A stretch of 64,000 bases of DNA, from assembly GCF_020283565.1 (NCBI RefSeq), contig NC_060062.1, forward strand, positions 26,286,251 through 26,350,250, written 5' to 3'. Source of the DNA: Trifolium pratense. Taxonomy: Eukaryota; Streptophyta; Magnoliopsida; Fabales; Fabaceae. Below are positions 46,862 to 60,017 of the stretch, piece by piece (the first letter of the stretch is position 1; each line of letters opens with the position of its first letter). The notes beneath the pieces are model-generated. The model was not told the origin of the DNA. It made no database searches and saw only the letters and a list, made by a program, of their open reading frames with translations. The position numbers and the translations under genes were made by a program.

Positions 46862-47044
46862 GAGAAATGATATTTGTACAACTATTTTTTGACAACTTTT
46901 GAGATAATTTTCTCTCTCATACTCACATTATTTTTTTACTTTCTCTCTATTGCTTTGATTTTTGTGCCAACACCTACTTTTATTTGTAAATTTATCGTTG
47001 TCCCAAAAGTTGTCACTTAAATTGTTGTTCAAATAACACAACTC
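46862..47044. mobile_element. Mutator-like MITE (183 bp) next to the BAHD TATA box
   Basis: Ends gagaaatgatatttgtacaa / ttgttcaaataacacaactc are imperfect inverted repeats, with caacttttgagat / cccaaaagttgtc just inside. The exact 9-base duplication ATCTTAATA (46853-46861 and 47045-47053) flanks it. Same family as 25723-25882. Confidence 0.85.
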
Positions 47045-47079
47045 ATCTTAATATGATGACAAAGCTGCTACTATTATTA

Positions 47080-47375
47080 CTCCCTCCGGTCCTTTTTATA
47101 AGGAACACTTTGGGGAAAAAATTTGGTCCTTTTTATAAGAAACTTTGACCAATTTTCAAATATTTTAAATGCTTAATTTCACTTATGCCCTTATTTATTA
47201 TGAGAAATAATATTAAAATTAAGTAAGTTAGTTGAATCAAAAGTAATTAAATAAAGGTATAGATGGAATAAGTTTAAATTTATAGGAGTATTAAATGAAG
47301 ATAACTATTTACAATGTGTTTTCTTGGTCTGTGTGATTTTTTCAAAGTGTTCCTTATAATAAGGACCGGAGGGAG
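47080..47375. mobile_element. Stowaway-type MITE (296 bp)
   Basis: Perfect ends ctccctccggtcc / ggaccggagggag with TA on both sides (47078-47079 and 47376-47377). Nearly the inverse of the copy at 2629-2923 along most of its length, so a recent family member. Confidence 0.93.
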
Positions 47376-49532
47376 TATTATTTTTGTTTCATTTCTTTAA
47401 TGCATTCATTTGGGAGATTTTAATTAATTAATATCTCATGCTTCAATCAAGTAGTAATAGTGAAGTGAATTATTTGGCGGTTGTTTTTTGATTGCTTGTT
47501 AAGTGGTATGTTAAATGTGAAATTTCGCAGAAAAGACAAAAAAAGGAGTTGATAAATTAACGTTTTAAGTTTTATTTGGATTAAAAGTATGTTTAGTGTT
47601 AGTTTATTGTCAAAAAAAAGTATGTTTAGTTTATAGAAGAAAGGGAGAGGAAAGAAAGGTAAGGAAAGGAGTTTGTTTGGTCAAAAATTAGTCACATGTT
47701 GTGATAAAAAATTGGGCACATGTTAAATTAGATGAGTATAATCTATTTTAACCCTTCTCTTACTAACAATTAATTATTGGTAGCTATACATCAATTTTAT
47801 TTGTGTTTAGAGGTATAAGTTCATGTCAATATATATCTATATACTCTGTATTCAATTAGAGAGGTATTTATTAACTCTTATATTTGGGATTGAACTTTTG
47901 GGTCGGATTAAGTCTAATGACTCGTCCATCAATTCAATATCATATTTGTTGGTTTATATGAACACTCTATTATGATTTTATAAGTTATGTTTTATTTTTA
48001 TCTTCTTTCACCCGCCTCAAGTTTATATTCATTGGGTGTCAAAGGTTTGTAGGTATATCTCCTTCATCCTCGTCATCTCTCAATTGGAATTCTGCCTCCA
48101 CTTTCATTCACAAAGCATGACTTTTACCGATACCATTATGAATATGTTGTATTTATGAACATTTTGATTCGATGATCAAGTGAGATGATAAATTTTTATT
48201 TAGATACTTTACTCTTTAGCAAACGAATTTCAAGGCTATAAGGTGAAATCTTTTTAGTCAATTGAGTAAAACCTAATAAAATGAGAGGATCCACATATTT
48301 GCTTGGATACGCCATCAATGCGACTCCATAGCGTATGTGGACCTACCCCATTCCAAAACAGATAATATACAAAATACTTTAAATTTGGCATCCACTAAAA
48401 ACAAATATTATGAAAAAATGATAACAAAAATTATATTGACATAATGGGACACTTGGAAGAGAAAGGATGGGTATTCTTGGTGGGCTAAAAGTAGATACGC
48501 ATGAGATTGTGTTGCCATTGATATAATATAGGAAAGTAGAATGAACATTCAACACAAAGATTATTGTTTGGACTCTCAATGGAAAGTTAGATATAAAACT
48601 CACAAAAAGAGTGAAACCAAGAAGTACTTGAATAGTTGACTTAGATATGTTATGTAAATAGCAAAACAAGTATCCTAAATTCAAATAATAATCAAAGATG
48701 TGATACATATTTGGAGATATTACTAAGGATCTTCAAGATTTTTCCTTAAAATCTTAGGAGTATCACAAGCCCTCTAGTGGGGTGTGGTCTTCCTTGAAGG
48801 ACACAATCCAATATCTGATCTGATTTGTCTTTTATTGAGCCTCTTTTTTAAATTTTCTCATTCCAAAATATCACTTCAATCCATGTCCTTTTCTTGGCCA
48901 AATTGCTTTTTTTAAGCAAAAAAAATATTAGTTCTTATTAATTTGGATTATGACAACTCATTCTAATTAAAGTATTGTTATTGAATACTATAAATATTGT
49001 TGTATTCACATACACGCACATGTTCTTTTTGTATTCACAATAGCCAGGCAATTGGTGTTTCTTTGAAGTTTCAACATTTGACAAAGCTCAAATTTAGAGA
49101 ACAATTTTTACTATTTTAATAAAAAATAATTTCTTTAGTACAAATAAAAAATGAATTTTACATCAATAAAAACAGAGAAAAATATATATAATGTTTTCTT
49201 AAAAGTAATAAGATCACCTTTGAACGAGTTTATATTAGATGTAAATTTATAATAAATGTGATGAGTAATTCAATTGGTTGAACTAATTAAGTTAAGGGTT
49301 GTAAGTTCAGGGTTCAAGTTCTGATAAGATATAAAAAAAACTAACACAACAATTAATGGATTAACAATTTGCCATTATAAAGAAATGCAAATTTATACAC
49401 AAGATGTTAATTTAAAAAAAAAAATACAGTAATTTTAAATTTTGATAATGAACATTTGATTGGCGTTACGCACATAAGAATTGAAATTAGTCTCGAGATT
49501 TTTTTAATACCAATCATAAGAATTTTTTTGTC
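47376..49532. other. Intergenic DNA, no gene seen
   Basis: AT-rich. A 109-residue frame at 48379-48708 is aromatic-rich and lacks any domain. No terminal repeats or RNA genes recognised. Confidence 0.5.
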
Positions 49533-49648
49533 AAGTAGCTTAGTGACTAGAAAATTCACCTTAATGATGAATAAGTGAAGTGTCTGAGATTCAAACCTCT
49601 ACTCCTATACATATAGTGTGATGTTCATGTCAATTAAACTAAACTCAC
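49533..49648 (+). repeat. SINE-like repeat (second family), diverged
   Basis: Blocks gtagcttagtgactag, gatgaataagtgaagtg, gagattcaaacctc and tacatatagtgtgatg, ending aaactaaactcac, match 1345-1470 in order. Confidence 0.55.
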
Positions 49649-50123
49649 GGTTTTATTAAGAGATAATATAGAGCTAGTGAGACAAGTGTACAAATTAACA
49701 ATATTGTACAAGATGGCAATTTGATTGGATTCCGCATGGGTTACAATAATGTACAAGTGTACACTAATTATTCGTCTTCTTCATTTGACAAAAGTTGTTA
49801 AATATTGTCAATCATTCAATCACAAGATAAGTTGAATTTACATGATTTTTAATTCAAATTACTACTCATTCGGACTAAATATTTATGTTTGAGTTTGGCT
49901 TCTGAAAATAAAAAAATAGTTTCGGTCCGTTTGATTCATTTATTTAAATGAGTTTGACCAAAAGTTTGTGTTTGGCAAATTGGCTTGTTTAAATTTTTTT
50001 GTTTACAATTAGTTGGGGACCGAACTCAGGACCTATAACATACTATCAAAATCCCTTACAACTAGATCAAACCTAGTGACTTGTTTAAATATTAAAATTT
50101 GAGTTTGGCATTTTTTTTAAATC

Positions 50124-50755
50124 TAGGGATGGCAATTTGACCCATACCCAGAGGGTACCCGCAAAAATTACCCACAACGGGTAGGGTAAAAACCCGCATT
50201 TTGGGTACGGGCACGGGTATGGGTAATTACCCGCAAAAATGAACGGGTATGGGTGCGGGTACGGGTACCTTAGTACCCACCCCGCCCCATACCCGCATAA
50301 TATATATTTATTTATTTTATTTATATTATTATATTATAATATATGTAAATCAATTTAAAACAATACAACTCTACTAAACTATTACATATTTTTAATAAAA
50401 ATATTTATTTATAACCTAATATAAAAATAATGTGAATATTTAACATAAATATGAACTTTAACATAAAGTTAGTAATAATTTTGGTTATAATTTTCATTAG
50501 TCAATATTAAAATCTTTGAAATTTTTTTAATTTTATTAAAATTATATGATATTTTATAATTGATCAATTTATTTTTAGTAAAAATGCGGGTAACGGGTAC
50601 GGGTATGGGTACCTAGGTACCCATAGGGTATGGGGACGGGGGCAAAAGTTGTTACCCACGCGGGTATGGGGATGGGTACGGGTATTTTTTTAATCCGCGG
50701 GTATGGGGATGGGTACTATAGTACCCTACCCATACCCTACCCATTGCCATCCCTA
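50124..50755. mobile_element. hAT-type non-autonomous transposon (632 bp) with GGGTACGGGTA subterminal arrays
   Basis: Exact 13-base ends tagggatggcaat / attgccatcccta and the exact 8-base duplication TTTAAATC (50116-50123 and 50756-50763). Both subterminal zones are dense in gggtacgggta / tacccgc motifs (about 150 bases each); the core is AT-rich and non-coding. Confidence 0.94.
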
Positions 50756-50834
50756 TTTAAATCCAATTATATCTTAATTTTTTAATTGTGCACATTTTTT
50801 ATATTTTGATTACAAGAAACAAATATAAATTAAT

Positions 50835-51363
50835 GGCTTTAATGCAGTTTTGATCCCCCTATTTTGAAAAATTTGAACTTTTGATCCCCCTATTTTAAAA
50901 CTCAGCACTTTTGATCCCCCTATTTTAGTTTTTTGTTTGTTTTAGTCCCCCACCTCAATTTGGTCAAACTTTTGCTTATGTGTCATGCTCACTGATGACG
51001 TGACATTGTACATGTGGACAACTTGCTATGATGATGTCAGAAAAATTGGTGACACACAATATTTGACCTATAGAGATGCATGTTTTGCAATGAGATTTCT
51101 TAAAGATGATCGTGTTTACATCACTGCAATCAAGAAGCAAAAGATTGGGGCTCGTGACACTATCTAAGGAAATTGTTTGTCCACATGTACAATGCCACGT
51201 CATCAGTGAGCATGACACATAAGCAAAAGTTTGACCAAATTGAGGTGGGGGACTAAAAGTAACAAAAAACTAAAATAGGGGGATCAAAAGTGCTGAGTTT
51301 TAAAATAGGGGGATCAAAAGTTCAGATTTTTCAAAATAGGGGGATCAAAACTGCATTAAAGCC
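50835..51363. mobile_element. Mutator-like element (529 bp) with long TIRs and a captured helicase fragment
   Basis: Inverted repeats of about 170 bases (starting ggctttaatgcagttttgat) end at 51363. The exact 9-base duplication TAAATTAAT (50826-50834 and 51364-51372) flanks it. Each arm has three spaced copies of ttttgatccccctatttt. Between the arms lies an approximately 150-base stretch of foreign coding origin (see 51010-51140). This is a Pack-MULE-like structure. Confidence 0.92.
51010..51140 (+). pseudogene. Fragment of a Helitron-type (PIF1-like) helicase gene inside the MULE
   Basis: The + strand reads TTCYDDVRKIGDTQYLTYRD, then ACFAMRFLKDDRVYITAIKK. This resembles the conserved YxTFRDACFALGLLxDDxEYI segment of plant Helitron helicase proteins. 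About 40 residues remain, cut on both sides by the element's inverted repeats. Confidence 0.65.
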
Positions 51364-51988
51364 TAAATTAATTAACATTATCAAGTCCAAATTATTTTAA
51401 CATAATTCTATAAACTACTCCTAGGCGTGAAATGGATGCGAGGTAAGAAGAATTTGAGTGGCAAAGTGTTGGAAAGTTCGGGAAAGTTCAAAACAAATAA
51501 CGAGTTAAATGTACCATAATTTATATCTATGCCTTTTTTTAAAAAAATGACATTTACTAATGGAATTTATATCTATGCCTTTTTTAATAATACTAACTAA
51601 ACTAAAACTCATAACTAACGAGTCCAATATTTATTTTTTATCACTATCATTATTTATTTTTTATGATTATATCAAATCATTAAAGATTTGTCGATTGTTA
51701 ATTAGTTCAATGATGATTAACGTTGGACTTGATAAGAAAAACTATTGTTTGATTTTCTGCAATTACGATTGAAAAAGTACTGAAATCACTTGATTTCATA
51801 GTTGACCTCCAAATAGATTAGACAGTACAATTGATCGGATATTAAAGTAAGAAAAAACAAATCATTGAAGACTTATATATTGCATGTCCAAATAGTTCAA
51901 CTCATTTATACCTACTCATCATTTATATTACATTTCATTCTATATAAAATATCTATCTTTTCTTAAAAAAATAATTTAATTTAATTTT

Positions 51989-52328
51989 GGTTTAATTACA
52001 CTTTTAGTTCTTATCTTTATTTTAGGTTTTAAGTTAGTCCCTTATCTTTTAAAAGTTTCAAGTTAGTCCCTTATCTTTTCTGCAGGTTTCAAGTTAGTTA
52101 TTCCCGTCAATTTTTTCACTATTACCGTTAAATTTGACACGTGTCATGTTTTCAAGTGTGGTTTATGTTTTCCACGTGTCCAAATTTAATGGTAATAGTG
52201 AAAATTTGATGGGAGGGACCAACATGAAACCTGCAGAAAAGATAAGAGACCAACTTGAAACTTTTAAAAAATAAGGGACCAACTTGAAACCTAAAATAAA
52301 GATAAGAGACCAAAAGTGCAATTAAACC
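51989..52328. mobile_element. Mutator-like MITE (340 bp) with long TIRs
   Basis: Ends ggtttaattacacttttagt / accaaaagtgcaattaaacc have few mismatches, and arms run to about 150 bases with repeated gtttcaagttagtcccttat units. The exact 9-base duplication TTTAATTTT (51980-51988 and 52329-52337) flanks it. A cacgtgtc / gacacgtg pair lies near the centre. Non-coding. Confidence 0.88.
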
Positions 52329-52337
52329 TTTAATTTT

Positions 52338-53105
52338 TTATATAATTAAAATATTTGCTTAAGAAAATTAAAATATTTATATGATTTTTTTTTTTGGTTT
52401 CAGTATTTATATGATTTTTCATAGGAAATAAAATTAATAAGAAGCATAAATGTATTTACATTCTGTATGTGTGGGCTGTGATTCCTCAAACCAAAATTGG
52501 TCGGCTCCTTAGAATCTCAACTGTTTAGCTAATTCTGAACTGTCTCATATCCTTAAAATAAATACTAATAATGTAGTAGTACCTTAGGTTTGGGATAATC
52601 TGATTATTAGTTTCTTCAAACCAACTTATTGGAATCTCCCATAACCGCCATTCTGATTTGTCGGTTTGTGTCAGCATATAATATGCTACCCATATACTAA
52701 GTTGTTATGTGAGGAAGATTATCATTATTATTTCTATTTTTTTTAATGGAGAACGTTAAGACACATGTTAAGGAAGTAAATATAAAAATTATTTTTGGGA
52801 ACTTGTGTATTTTTATTTTTACGCATTAAATTTCTTACATTATTAAATGCAGTATTTCTATATTAGGATACCTTATCATGTACCCTTAGGGCACATGTTA
52901 ACATAACCTTTTTTTAATTTATAATATTGGTTAGCAAGATTCTTATTATAATATCATGTTTAACAATGTCAGGTATCATAAAAGAAAGTCTAAAATTAAT
53001 ATTGGTAAGATAATTTTTTTTCACGTTTAGGATATTAAATAACAAGTTTAAATTATAATTTTCTTATTAATATATTTAACTTGTGTTTGAAGTCACTGTT
53101 TAACA

Positions 53106-53143
<38 letters not shown>

Positions 53144-54777
53144 TATAATATATAGTTCTCAACTCTCAATACTTTAATGTGTTGATTTATATAAAGAAAC
53201 AATAGCACATTTTGGTCTGTGGTATAGTTAATTGTTTGACTAAGAAAAATGTATTAATAATTGTTGCTTGATAATGAATTAAAAAAATAAAGGTGATAAG
53301 TAGAGTGATGCAATGTCTTGTGACACTATGGGACAGTAAGTTGGTGTGTGTGAGGGAGCTGTTTCTCATCCGAATTATGATCATCATGTATTAATTTTGG
53401 AATTTTCATTACAATGTATCTTGGAATGTGCCACGTGGCTAACAGTTCAGGACCAACCGTCAAGGTTCTATGGGTTCTATTGTGTGACACTGAACTTAAC
53501 TGTTGCCAGGTGTTTGACAGTCGTAAACAACCTTCAAGAGAGGTTTACTTTGAGAAAAAAATGCATAGTTGAGCAAGATCCAAATAAAAGGTTAAATAAG
53601 TTTTTAGCAAATTATTAAAAAATAAATCGTATAAAAAAAATACTATTTATGTTATTTTGCACTCATGTTTAAGATGAACAAAATTCTTACCCTACGAAAT
53701 TTTGGGACAAGCAGATAAAACAGTGCATAGGTTCAGGGACGATTATGCCGCCGGGCATGCCTGACACGTGCATGAGCTGACCCAATTTAATTTATTTTTT
53801 TTGTAATAAAAAAACATAAAAAAAGTAAAACTAAGAAGAGTATCGTACTTTCACTTTCTCAATCTCTTTCAGTCTCGCCGCTCTCAGGGGCGTAGCTACG
53901 TTGGAGTGAGGGGGTTCAATGAATTTATAAATTTGTTCATATATTTTGGTATATTTTAAACCTTGAACCCTCTGAAATTTAAATTTTGCACCCACCAAAG
54001 AAAACAAAACACAGAGAAGAGAAATGGAGAAGATGCAAACAAAAGAAATAAACAACTAATGTGCAGAAAGCTGCTAGAAAGAAAACGTAATGGAAAAAGA
54101 AGTGAGAGCGGCGGCAGCAGGAAGACGATGATATGGAGTAGTATTTTATTTAGGGTTTTTCTAACTAACCCATTTTGGACTTATTACTACCACATGGGCC
54201 GGTTGTTTTTATTTTTGACTGTAGGCCAATTGTTACGTGTTTATTTTATTTTCCTGGTACAAGGTTTGTGTGCTATAATTACATTGAACACAATTACATT
54301 GCCTCCTAGTTTTATGTAGTGGCTATTGGTATGTTATATTTCATCCCTCTTATTTGACTATTTTTTATTGGTTTTTTCTAGTTTGTGTAGCATCTTATTT
54401 AGTTGAGCTTTAATTATATTGGAAACATGGCTATACTCTTGCATGTTGTTTCTTGTTTAAAAATTCCTTCCAAAATTAATATTGAAAAACAGGGTTTAAA
54501 TATTTCTATTTTTGAAATTTGGGTTGATAAAATTCCTTCCAAAAATTTGCTCAGACTCTCTAACATTCCTGGAGTCGCAACCACTTAATTCTAACCTAAT
54601 TATGACCGTCTATATCTTCGATTTATTCGAGTGTCGGTTATACGGGTAATGGGTAGAACAATTAGGTTTTATAAGTTAGATTGAAATTTTGTTGTCACAT
54701 ACCTCATACACAAGACAACAAAGGATAGAAAAACTAAATGAACAATAAAGAGGGTGAAATGCAGTTACTTTGTTTCA
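52338..54777. other. Intergenic DNA, no gene seen; (ATT)n at 53109-53144
   Basis: AT-rich DNA with an ATT microsatellite of about 12 units. The block at 53885-53990 (aggggcgtagctacgttgg, gagggggttcaatg, ccttgaaccctct) looks like a dispersed repeat with one half-palindrome. Frames of up to 118 residues here have no domain. Confidence 0.5.
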
Positions 54778-55297
54778 AATTTATAGATCCAAAGACAATA
54801 ATAAATCAAATATATGAGAAGTAGAAACAAATAAATCTTTCGCACCTCCTTCGTCAACATATTACAAGCTTGTAAAATATAACATTTTCCTCCTCTATCA
54901 AAAGTAAATAAAAGTAAATAAAGTATAAGAGATTAAGAGATAGAGGGAGGGTTGAGAGGGAGAGAGTGAGAGAGGTGCTCGACATCGGAAAAAAATTCCT
55001 TCATAGTAATAATTTGGTCGGTTTCGGTTAACTAGAGATAGATTTTTAAACCCGTACCCACCCGTATACAACCCCGTTCATGATCGATTTTTCACAAATA
55101 TTGACCATTGGCTCGACCTGCACCCGACCAAATGCTTCTATGTGTTAGCAGTTATTTCTGTTTCTAGTGTTGCGGATTTGTGTTCATCCCTAATTTTCAA
55201 TCACAAACAACAACTAATTTAAAATCTAACATCTGTGAGCATTTTTTGGTTAAAAAGAAAAACATTTGTGAGCATTTTCTTTATTTTTTTTTATTTT

Positions 55298-55336
55298 TAC
55301 CACCAGTTTAATCTGCTTCGGGGGGTCAGTTGTTCC
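55298..55336 (-). repeat. SINE (family 1) tail fragment
   Basis: taccaccagtttaatctgct followed by cggggggtcag matches the reversed tail of the family-1 SINE. It is missing at the equivalent place in duplication unit 2 (around 56905). Confidence 0.6.
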
Positions 55337-55405
55337 AAGCATTTTTTTTACTTGTGAATTTTGTGAGGAATTATTTTTCGCCACAAATATTTTTAAATTT
55401 ATTTA

Positions 55406-55910
<505 letters not shown>

Positions 55911-55959
55911 TAGTAACTAGTGTCATTCTTGTAGTGAAAAATACAATATAAAACATTGG

Positions 55960-56075
55960 GTTGGTCTAATCATGTTGACTTGGGTCCTTGAAGTATGTTT
56001 CTCTCAAGATCTCAGATTCAATTCTCTCTGGTGCCAATTTTAGTAGATTAGTCCATACGGAGCAAAAAAGTTGGT
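55960..56075 (+). repeat. SINE-like repeat (family 4)
   Basis: ggttggtctaatcatgttga, cttgggtccttgaag, tctcagattcaattctc and ttagtccatacggag match the 29948-30070 copy in order. Confidence 0.6.
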
Positions 56076-57498
56076 CCTAAGGCCGGATACTGAGTTTTAA
56101 AAATAATAATAATAATTAAAGGTTTTGTGACACTCTTTATTCCAAAAATATTTAAAATTATAATAATAATTATAAATAAAATTTAAATAGGAGAATATAT
56201 TAATTTAAAAAATAAGAGAATATATGAGAGATTTTTATAATTATGTCGTTTTTATTAATATTTCCAAAGGTTTTAGGGGGGAGAGAGAAAGAGATAGAGA
56301 GAGAGGTTGAGAACAGAGGCAATGTCATGGAATTATCTGCTTCTCTCATTTGTTGTAGGGTTCTCTCAATTGAACATAACATACACATACTAGATAATTA
56401 TCTCTCTCTCAAATTTATAGATCCAAAAGACAATAATAATAAATTAAATATATGAGAAGTAGAAATAAATAAATCTTTCACACCATGTACCCAAAAAAAA
56501 AAATTCTTTCACACCTCCTTCATCAACATATAACATATTTCACACCTCTATCAAAGGTAGATAAAGTATAAGAGATTGAGAGAGAGAGAGAGGGGATGCG
56601 CTCGACATCGAAGAAAAAAAAACATCTTAGTAATAATTAGGTCGGTTTCAGTTAGCTATAGATAGATTTTTAAACCCGCGCCTGTCTATATGCAACCGTT
56701 CATGGTCGATTTTTTATAAATATTGACCATTGACTCGATCCACACTCGACCGAATGCTTCTATATGTTAGCGGTTATATATGTTTCGGGTGTTGAGGATT
56801 TGTAGCCCTAATTTTCAATCACAAATAACAACTAATTTTAAAATCAAACATTTGTGAGCATTTTTCTGTAACAAAAAACATTTTTGAGCTTTTTTTTATT
56901 TTTTACTTGTGAATTGTGAGGAATTATTTTTCGCTACAACTCTTTTTACATTAGTAACTAGTGTCATTCTTGTAGTGAAAAATACAATATAAAACACCAA
57001 GTTTCTCATTCTAGTAATGATAAAATAGCTTCAATCGAGTTTCTACTTTTTCCATACAACACTTTACCTAAATGTTTATGCAAGTAAACCCCTATTTCAA
57101 TATTTCTGATTCACGAAGAAAATATTAATGATCACAATTACATCACGAGACTTCTATTAATTAGAGGTTTTATGACACTCTTTATTCCAAAAATATTTAA
57201 AATTATAAGTAAAATTTAAATAGGAGAATATATTAATTTAAAAAATAAGAGAATTCATGAGACATTTTTATAAGAGGAGTGCTAGCAACACACTCTTTAA
57301 CGAAATTCAGACTCTTTTTCAAATAGAGGATGAAAAAGAGACCAATAATGTTCAATTGAGAGAACCCTAACAAATGAGAGAAGCAGATAAGTCCACTTCC
57401 CCTGTCCACGACATAATTAGAGGTTCTGAATTCAATTCTCAATTTCATTTTAAATAAATAAATAAAAAATCCTATCTGAGCAAATGTAAAAAATTAGT

Positions 57499-57631
57499 GT
57501 CCCCGTGAGCTTAGCTCAGTTGATAAAAATATCGCACTATATGTGTAGGAGTCCGAGTTCGAATCCGATATACTCCACTTATTCACATTTAAAGTGGATT
57601 TTCAAACCATTAAACTACTTGACAAAAAAAA
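57499..57631 (+). repeat. tRNA-derived SINE (family 3)
   Basis: cccgtgagcttagctcagtt (A-box) and gagttcgaatccg (B-box) are spaced as in tRNA genes. The body cttattcacatttaaagtgg and the end ctacttgac plus an A run follow. Related copies: 59659-59795 (+) and 62763-62858 (-). Confidence 0.75.
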
Positions 57632-57639
57632 ATACTATT

Positions 57640-59610
57640 GGTAGATTTAATTTGTTAGAAGAAACCGCCGCAACAACTTCTCAATAGTTGTGACGTTCAC
57701 CTAATTAAACCTGTAGAAATTATTGCAATAAACAAGCAGCGGCGGTTTATGTTCAAACCGTTGTAATATGTGTTTTGCCAATCTAAATAATGTTCTTATG
57801 GGTTCTCTGTTTGTTTGGATTTTTTTTTTAGTTTATAATGAGTTGAGATCAAACCCAGAACCTTTAACGTACTATCCAAACCTCTTACTACTAGAGTTTG
57901 TTTGATCAATCCTTAATCAAACACAATATTGACTCTATTCACTTAGTTTCAAATATCCAAATATTACCAATATAATATCATTTTATCCATCCATACATAT
58001 ATCAATAGAAGGACGAAGTTGAATAAAATTTTAGAACTTTGTCATTTTAAAATAATAGGAAAATGCTAGTTGTTAGTACACAATATATGTTAGAAGGTAG
58101 GAGAAAATACTAGTAGTCAAAAAATTAAGCTCCGAACCTCCTTCTTAACTTCTTCAACGTGTCAAATCCTAACATTTACCACGGGCCAGAATTTGCCACA
58201 TGTTAAAACAACATGTAATTTAACGCTCTCAATCATTAATTTTAGATCAAACGGTTACACAATATTAAAATCAACTATAAATGATCTCAAACATCCATTA
58301 CATATCAGACGGTTCATAGCAGTAACCGTGTCATGCAATTACCATTGAGTTACACCTTCGGAACTAACATGCTACCTTATCATCTTATTATGATGGAAGT
58401 GCATATACTCCTTACCACACAGACTCCTTTTTCTAAAGAGGGCCTTACCACATACTACATAATTATCTCATTCTCTCTCTGATCTCTCTCATCTGTATGA
58501 TCTCCCATTTTTATTTCTCTTTACTCTCACTCTTATTTATTTTTTTCTTAATTAAGAGGCTACATGGCAATATGATCCAAATTACTTCCAAGAAAACTTA
58601 GTTTATTCCTTTGTCTTTCTCAATGGTAGTTGTAACGAATGGTAAGTGTTGTTGGCATGTTAGCTAGGTTTTATTTTTTCCTCTTATATAGGTAGCTAGG
58701 TTGGAGTGCATAGTCAACTGCAATATACATCAATGTTTTTGTTTGGCATAGATTCCCAACAATGATGTGCGCATCATGCATGCCATAGCTATTTTCTACT
58801 ATATGATTCATATGACGATGAATGAATGTGTGACTTGAACTTGGTCATTTATAGACTATAGTCACAACTATACCCACCGGCTGGTGCAGTTAGAGCTAGA
58901 AATTCAAAGTCTAAAATAAAAAAAAATGCTAGGGTATACGTATGCATCATAATCTATAGCATTTATAAAATTATTACTAGTAGTATTATTTTTTTTGTGT
59001 CATTTCATGTGTTTGTCATTTATATGATTAAAAGATAAGATCAATTAATCATGCACGCATGCACCCTCCAAATGCATGCACACAATTTGTCTTTGTCTTG
59101 GTTTCAAATTTCAATTGTCTTGTAATTTAACGGTGTACATGCATTGCTATCCAAAAAAGCAGTGTACATGCATTAATTAATTACTCAATTGAAAGCTTGG
59201 TGAACGGGCAACACAATAATTTTTTTTGGGTGGGTTGGGGGCTTGGGGGGAGATGAACTTTGCCAAAAAAAATAAAATTAATTAGAACTTTAATTTGCCA
59301 TGTTAAACCAATATGATTGAGATTAAGTAAAGGAATCTTGTCCCCTTGAAATAAAATATATAATGAAATTGATGGTGCTACTACTTAATGATTTTTTTGT
59401 AACACTAACTACTTAATGATTGTGATATTAATCCAAGTTTATTTTCTAGCTTGACACGTGACCAAATGTTTGTGAGCAACTAAAACAAACAACTGCTCCC
59501 TCGTTTTCAGTAGGGCCAACACAGAAGGTCTAAGGAACCTTGTTAAGGTACATACTCCCTCCGTCCCAAAATAGTGCAGGTATGCCAATGTACAATTTTG
59601 ATCATTAATA
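57640..59610. other. Intergenic DNA, no gene seen
   Basis: The 57660-57760 part has aaccgccgcaac and agcggcggttt in inverse orientation, reminiscent of CACTA-element subterminal repeats, but no CACTA ends were found. The rest is AT-rich. A single Stowaway-like end (actccctccgtccc) sits at 59555-59570. Confidence 0.45.
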
Positions 59611-60017
59611 CTACTTTTGTCTCTAATTATAAGATCTTGTTTGATAAAAATATATTAGTCCTGTAAGTGTAGCTCAAATGGTAGCTATCAGGGACATTAT
59701 TGGAGTGGTCGGGGTTTGAACCCCAAATTCTGCACTTCTCCACATTTAAATGTGTGAGAGTCTAGCCACTAGGTTGTGGCTACTTGACAAAAAAATGTAC
59801 TATTTATTTACCTTGTTTTAACTGTATTTTTCTAATAATATATAAATGTAAATATTAGCATATAAGATCTTATTCAATTTGTTTTGATGAGTATTTTCAA
59901 AATATTAAATTTTTATAATGTTTACTAATAGACAATTAAAGATATTAGTGATCAAAATTGTACATTGGCGTACGTACAATGGTCAAATAGGGTCTTATAA
60001 TTAGGGACGAAGATAGT
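59611..60017. mobile_element. Stowaway-like MITE interrupted by a SINE
   Basis: Ends ctacttttgtctctaattat / ataattagggacgaagatag are inverted with few mismatches, with TA on both sides (59609-59610 and 60018-60019). Inner arms tataagatcttgttt / and aatagggtcttat extend it. The SINE at 59659-59795 lies inside. Confidence 0.65.
59659..59795 (+). repeat. tRNA-derived SINE (family 3), nested
   Basis: gtgtagctcaaatggtag (A-box), ggggtttgaacccc (B-box), cacatttaaatgtgtgagag and ggctacttgac plus an A run. It disrupts the MITE at 59611-60017, so it is the younger insertion. Confidence 0.75.

Noticed and set aside
57660..57760. CACTA transposon end
   Set aside because: Only GCGGCGG-type subterminal motifs are seen; no CACTA termini or 3-base duplication.
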